Positions 40,898-44,360 of a DNA stretch of 44,360 nucleotides are shown piece after piece (position 1 is the first letter of the stretch; each line of letters starts with the position of its first letter). A program made the position numbers and the translations under genes. Location: positions 1 through 44,360 of the forward strand of contig NZ_JAFLKV010000050.1 in NCBI RefSeq assembly GCF_019163035.1. Direction: 5' to 3'. The notes beneath the pieces were generated by a model. The model saw only the letters and a list, made by a program, of their open reading frames with translations, was not told the DNA's origin and made no database searches. Source of the DNA: Sulfuricurvum sp. (GTDB lineage: Bacteria; Campylobacterota; Campylobacteria; Campylobacterales; Sulfurimonadaceae).

Positions 40898-43057
40898 ATG
40901 ATGAATAGAGAAGAAGCAGAATTAAAATTAAAACAAATTTTTGGATTCGATCATTTTTTTGATGATCAATGGAAAACTATTGATAGAATATTACAAAAAA
41001 AGAGAGTGTTACTAATAGAAAAAACGGGATTTGGAAAGTCTTTAACTTTTCAATTTCCAGCCACTCAATTTGATGGTTTAACAATAATTTTCTCCCCTTT
41101 AATCGCTTTGATGAGAGACCAAATAAAATCTCTCAATGAAAAAGGTATTAAAGTCGGGTTAATTAATAGTGGCGAAACTGATGATGAAAACAACCTTACA
41201 ATTCAAAAAGCCATTAATAATGAACTGAAAATTTTATATATTGCTCCTGAACGACAAGAAAATAGTATATGGCAAGAATCGGTATCAAAAATGAATGTAT
41301 CGTTTGTTGTAGTTGATGAAGCTCACTGTATATCCTCTTGGGGACATGATTTTAGACCAGCGTTCAGAAGAATTATTAACTTAATGCAGATACTACCCGC
41401 AAATATACCAGTCCTTGCTACTACTGCTACCGCAACAATAACTGTAGCACAAGATATAAAAAATCAAATTGGTGGAGATATTGAACTCATTCGTGGTGAT
41501 TTACTTCGTGAAAATTTAAAACTTAATGTCATTCATGTAAATAGTGAGGAAGAGAAGATGGCTTGGATTTCAAACTATCTTGAAAGAATTGATGGTAATG
41601 GTATTGTTTATACAGGAACGAGAAGTAATGCAGAAATTTTTTCGAAATGGTGTGAAAGTGAAAATTTAAATACAATTTACTATCATGGAGGATTAGATAG
41701 TAATAGTAGAAAATCGGTTGAAAAAGAGTGGATGAATAATAAGTTTAAAGCTGTCATATCTACAAATGCTTTAGGCATGGGCATAGACAAATCAGATATA
41801 CGGTTTATTATTCATACGCAAATAACACAATCACCAATCCATTATTATCAAGAGATTGGAAGAGCAGGACGAGATGGAAAAACTGCTGAAATATTTTTAC
41901 TTTTTAACCCTAATGATACAGAGCTACCATTAAGTTTTATTAATGGGGCAAGACCATCTTTTGAAAAATATGGAAAAGTTATAAATGCTTTAAAACAAGA
42001 GTCATTAGGCGAAAAAAATGTTGAAAAGAAAACTAATTTAACAAAGAAGCAAGTAACAACTATTTTAGCAGATTTAATCGATCAAAAAATTATTATAAAA
42101 AATAAAAATAAAAAATATGAATATCTATATAATGCACCACAGCTTGATTTTAGCTCATTTGAAGTTTTAAGAAATCATAGATTGGAAGAATTTAATAAAA
42201 TGCTTGAATATATTGATACTGATCAATGCAAAATGCTTTATTTGTGCAACTACTTAGGAGATACTAACTTCGATAATTGTGAAATTTGTGATAGTTGTTT
42301 ACATAATAAAAATCAATTTTCAATGAGCGAAAATGATAATGAAAAAATTAAACGATTTCAAGAAAATTATTTTCCAGTTTTAGATGTTTCAATTAAAAAA
42401 ACAAAATTAAAAGAGAAATATATTATTAAATATGTTAAAGATAAAGAATATGATGTATCTTTAAATAATCAATTGTTATCAGACAGTGAATATGTTAGAT
42501 TGAGTTTAGTTGATAAAAAAATATTTGATGAATTAATGCTAGAAGCTTATAGTGAACTAAGGCTTATTAATGGTGTAGCTTCATCATATTATGGTTTCTC
42601 AAATGTTGGAGTAATAATCCATAAATGTAAATATGAGAATGGTGGTGATTACCCTATAATATTATTACAACAAACTTTAAGAGCCTTTGGAAAAACTTTT
42701 AAAGAGCAAAAATTTGATTTAATTATGTTTGTTCCTCCCACAAAATCAGGAAAACTTGTAGAAAATTTTGCAAATAAAATAGCTTCTACTTTAAAACTTC
42801 CTATTGCATCACTTATAAAAATTAAAGAGACTAAAGAGCAAAAAATATTTCAAAATGGAGCATTAAAAACGGAAAATATAAAAGATGCTTTTTGGACAGA
42901 TACTGATGTCAATGGATTATCGATTTTACTTATAGATGATATTTTTGATAGTGGTGCGACAATGAAAGAAATTGGTAAAATGCTTACAAAAAAAGGTGCA
43001 AGGGTTATTGCACCTCTAGTTATAGCAAAAACTGTAGGAGGAGATATTGAAAACTGA
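40898..43057 (+). CDS. RecQ-family helicase fused to a ComF-like phosphoribosyltransferase
   Basis: A 719-residue fusion. Helicase motifs: TGFGKS Walker A (43-48), VVDEAHCISSWGHDFRPAF (138-156, with the RecQ aromatic loop), LATTATAT, STNALGMGID and QEIGRAGRDG (318-327). The RecQ zinc site is Cys444, Cys461, Cys464 and Cys467 with exact RecQ spacing (x16, x2, x2). No HRDC domain. Residues about 565-719 are a type I PRTase fold with the PRPP loop ILLIDDIFDSGAT (676-688), as in ComFC. Two ATGs (40898, 40901) follow AGGA; the second is better spaced. AT-rich with many AGA and ATA codons unlike neighbours. Coupled to the DprA-like gene. Role unknown; defence or foreign-DNA handling is inference. 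Confidence 0.9.
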   Translation: MMNREEAELKLKQIFGFDHFFDDQWKTIDRILQKKRVLLIEKTGFGKSLTFQFPATQFDGLTIIFSPLIALMRDQIKSLNEKGIKVGLINSGETDDENNLTIQKAINNELKILYIAPERQENSIWQESVSKMNVSFVVVDEAHCISSWGHDFRPAFRRIINLMQILPANIPVLATTATATITVAQDIKNQIGGDIELIRGDLLRENLKLNVIHVNSEEEKMAWISNYLERIDGNGIVYTGTRSNAEIFSKWCESENLNTIYYHGGLDSNSRKSVEKEWMNNKFKAVISTNALGMGIDKSDIRFIIHTQITQSPIHYYQEIGRAGRDGKTAEIFLLFNPNDTELPLSFINGARPSFEKYGKVINALKQESLGEKNVEKKTNLTKKQVTTILADLIDQKIIIKNKNKKYEYLYNAPQLDFSSFEVLRNHRLEEFNKMLEYIDTDQCKMLYLCNYLGDTNFDNCEICDSCLHNKNQFSMSENDNEKIKRFQENYFPVLDVSIKKTKLKEKYIIKYVKDKEYDVSLNNQLLSDSEYVRLSLVDKKIFDELMLEAYSELRLINGVASSYYGFSNVGVIIHKCKYENGGDYPIILLQQTLRAFGKTFKEQKFDLIMFVPPTKSGKLVENFANKIASTLKLPIASLIKIKETKEQKIFQNGALKTENIKDAFWTDTDVNGLSILLIDDIFDSGATMKEIGKMLTKKGARVIAPLVIAKTVGGDIEN

Positions 43058-44147
43058 TTTAGTTTACTGGATATTATTTGCCCACTTGCCGAGATGGACA
43101 ACATTAAAAATAAATAAGTTACTTGTTGATATTTTACATCATCAAAAAATGACATTTGAAATGTTTTTTGACCTTTCATATGATGAATGGAGTAAAACAT
43201 TCAATCTTGATGCTAAAGAGATAGGTGATTTACAACAAGCACGTAAAGAGTTAGCTAATTATGCTTTTTTACTCGAAGATATGTTAAGTCAAGGATATGA
43301 ACTTATTCCGTTTAATTCAAGTGAATATCCAAAGATTTTAAAAGATAATCTGAAATTAAAATTTTCTCCTCCACTCCTTTACATCAAAGGGAATAAAAAC
43401 CTTTTTAATGAGGATACAATCGCAATTGTTGGTTCAAGAAGTGCTGATAATATCTCTTTAGAGTTTACAAAAAATATTGCAATCAATGCTACTAAAAAAT
43501 ATCAATGTGTTGTGAGTGGTGGAGCAAAAGGGGTTGATGAGGCAGCACTGGAAAAGAGTGTAAATGCAAATGGTCATAGTATATTGGTTTTACCTCAAGG
43601 CATTTTAACAGCATCCTCGTTTATGAAGAAATATTATAAAAGTATTGTGGATGGAAATTTATTGATAGTAAGTGCTTTTTTCCCAAAAGCTGGATGGAGT
43701 ACCGGTCTTGCTATGGGAAGAAATAAATATATATATGGATTATCAAAAGAGATATATGTTGCTCAATCTGATACTAAGGGTGGTACTTGGTCTGGTGTTT
43801 TGGAAGGATTAAAAGCAGAGAGAACGATATATATTAGAAAGCCTCAAGAAAGTGAAAATAATGCAAATGATTTATTGATTTTAAAAGGTGGGAAAGCCGT
43901 TGACATCAAGGGCAATCCAATAGAAATAGATCAAAGTAATGAAATATCACTTGATGATAAAATAAAAAAAGCCATTAAAGATGTAGCTCTGACAGCGGCA
44001 GAAATTAAGGAAAAAATAAATTATGATATTGATAGCAGAAAATTTTCATTATATTTAAGTAATTTGCCTTTTATAAAAAAAGAGAAAAAAGGAAATCTTA
44101 ATGTATTTTTTTACAAACATGAAACAAAACAATTGAGTCTATTTTAA
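43047..44147 (+). CDS. Divergent DprA/Smf-like protein
   Basis: A 366-residue protein starting at TTG 43047 after AGGAGG, overlapping the helicase-PRTase stop by 11 bases. The Rossmann (SLOG-type) core has IAIVGSR (125-131), VVSGGAKGVDEAAL (155-168) replacing DprA's VSGxARGID, and VLPQGI. SAFFPKAGWSTGLAMGRNKYIYGLS stands where DprA has the FPxRNRxIAGLS segment, followed by KGGTWSG for SGSLxTA. A SAM-like N-terminus (1-60) and a winged helix at the C-terminus (about 305-360) complete the DprA layout. Canonical DprA loads RecA on incoming ssDNA; this is clearly a variant, with codon use like its partner. Confidence 0.88.
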   Translation: MKTDLVYWILFAHLPRWTTLKINKLLVDILHHQKMTFEMFFDLSYDEWSKTFNLDAKEIGDLQQARKELANYAFLLEDMLSQGYELIPFNSSEYPKILKDNLKLKFSPPLLYIKGNKNLFNEDTIAIVGSRSADNISLEFTKNIAINATKKYQCVVSGGAKGVDEAALEKSVNANGHSILVLPQGILTASSFMKKYYKSIVDGNLLIVSAFFPKAGWSTGLAMGRNKYIYGLSKEIYVAQSDTKGGTWSGVLEGLKAERTIYIRKPQESENNANDLLILKGGKAVDIKGNPIEIDQSNEISLDDKIKKAIKDVALTAAEIKEKINYDIDSRKFSLYLSNLPFIKKEKKGNLNVFFYKHETKQLSLF

Positions 44148-44286
44148 AAACATTAAGCGTGAGGCATTTTACGTAAAAGCTTTAATATGATCAACTAAAT
44201 TATCTAATGATTAGCAAGCTTTTTTATACAAACTCATCAGCGAAGAGTTGGGTTTGATATAGGAGAGGAAGATATAAAATGCCGAA

Positions 44287-44316
44287 GATGGATCCCGTAT
44301 CCAGTACGGGATGACG
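44287..44316 (+). repeat. GATGGATCCC...GGGATGAC palindromic repeat, copy 2
   Basis: Arms ATCCCGTA (44292-44299) and TACGGGAT (44305-44312) are perfect reverse complements around a five-base loop. Same family as 40783-40813 but in inverse orientation, so the two flank the RecQ/DprA cassette. The rest of the 213 bases after the DprA-like gene shows no gene. Confidence 0.65.
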
Positions 44317-44360
44317 AGATAAGTCGCTACACAAATAGAAACCTAAAAAGAAACAAGGTA

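Noticed and set aside
40898-43057. Housekeeping RecQ
   Set aside because: It lacks the HRDC domain and carries a PRTase domain instead; composition is unlike neighbouring core genes.
43047-44147. Ordinary housekeeping DprA for natural transformation
   Set aside because: The core motifs deviate from canonical DprA, the composition is foreign, and it is coupled to the RecQ-PRTase fusion. Not excluded without the rest of the genome.

Overview
The window comes from a bacterial chromosome, most likely a free-living member of the Campylobacterota (the Sulfurimonas/Sulfuricurvum side of the former Epsilonproteobacteria). The grounds are short coupled operons with many 1-30 base overlaps, TATAAT -10 boxes without clear -35 boxes, many diguanylate cyclases, metal-efflux genes, a BatABD aerotolerance set, and protein sequences of that general style. 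This placement is inference from protein character; no rRNA gene is present to confirm it.

Layout. 1-1.9 kb (+): proA and a lone ABC ATPase. 1.9-6.7 kb (-): a tightly packed operon ctpA-like protease, purC, purS, purQ, an exported SH3-like protein and a lysophosphatidate acyltransferase. 6.7-7.3 kb (-): two small RNA-binding proteins (S4 and RRM). 7.5-10.5 kb (+): four overlapping genes, a YbiT-type ABC-F ATPase, DUF5718, DUF1653 and an eIF1/SUI1-like protein. 10.5-17 kb: a diguanylate cyclase, small unknown proteins, a rhodanese, and a metal-export group (MntP, SO_0444-type permease, DmeF-like CDF). 17.2-22.5 kb: a c-di-GMP cluster with a CxxCH-bearing EAL protein, two GGDEF cyclases and an OmpR-type regulator, plus a frameshifted small lipoprotein gene. 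22.7-24.2 kb: a roughly 1.4 kb insert bounded by the tRNA-Glu 3' end and a partial copy of it, then tRNA-Glu and tRNA-Lys. 24.3-26.7 kb: thioredoxin-like, pentapeptide-repeat, DUF350 and CDF proteins. 27.6-35.4 kb (+): one heavy-metal RND efflux operon with its own two-component system. 35.4-36.4 kb (-): a DsrE protein and a broken porin gene. 36.5-40 kb (+): batA, batB(C) and batD. 40-40.6 kb (-): a relB antitoxin gene, a 26-codon stump of its toxin gene, and a DUF2442 gene. 40.9-44.1 kb (+): an AT-rich two-gene cassette.

The most unusual content is this last cassette: a RecQ helicase fused at its C-terminus to a ComF-like phosphoribosyltransferase, translationally coupled to a divergent DprA. 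The three activities parallel the helicase (ComFA), PRTase (ComFC) and DprA of natural transformation. The different base composition, the neighbouring toxin-antitoxin wreckage and a related palindromic repeat on each side suggest a horizontally acquired module, possibly anti-phage or anti-plasmid. That role is inference. Secondary items of interest are the tRNA-Glu insert, a perfect 18-bp inverted repeat upstream of the CxxCH/EAL gene, and three loci with apparent single-base frameshifts or internal truncation.
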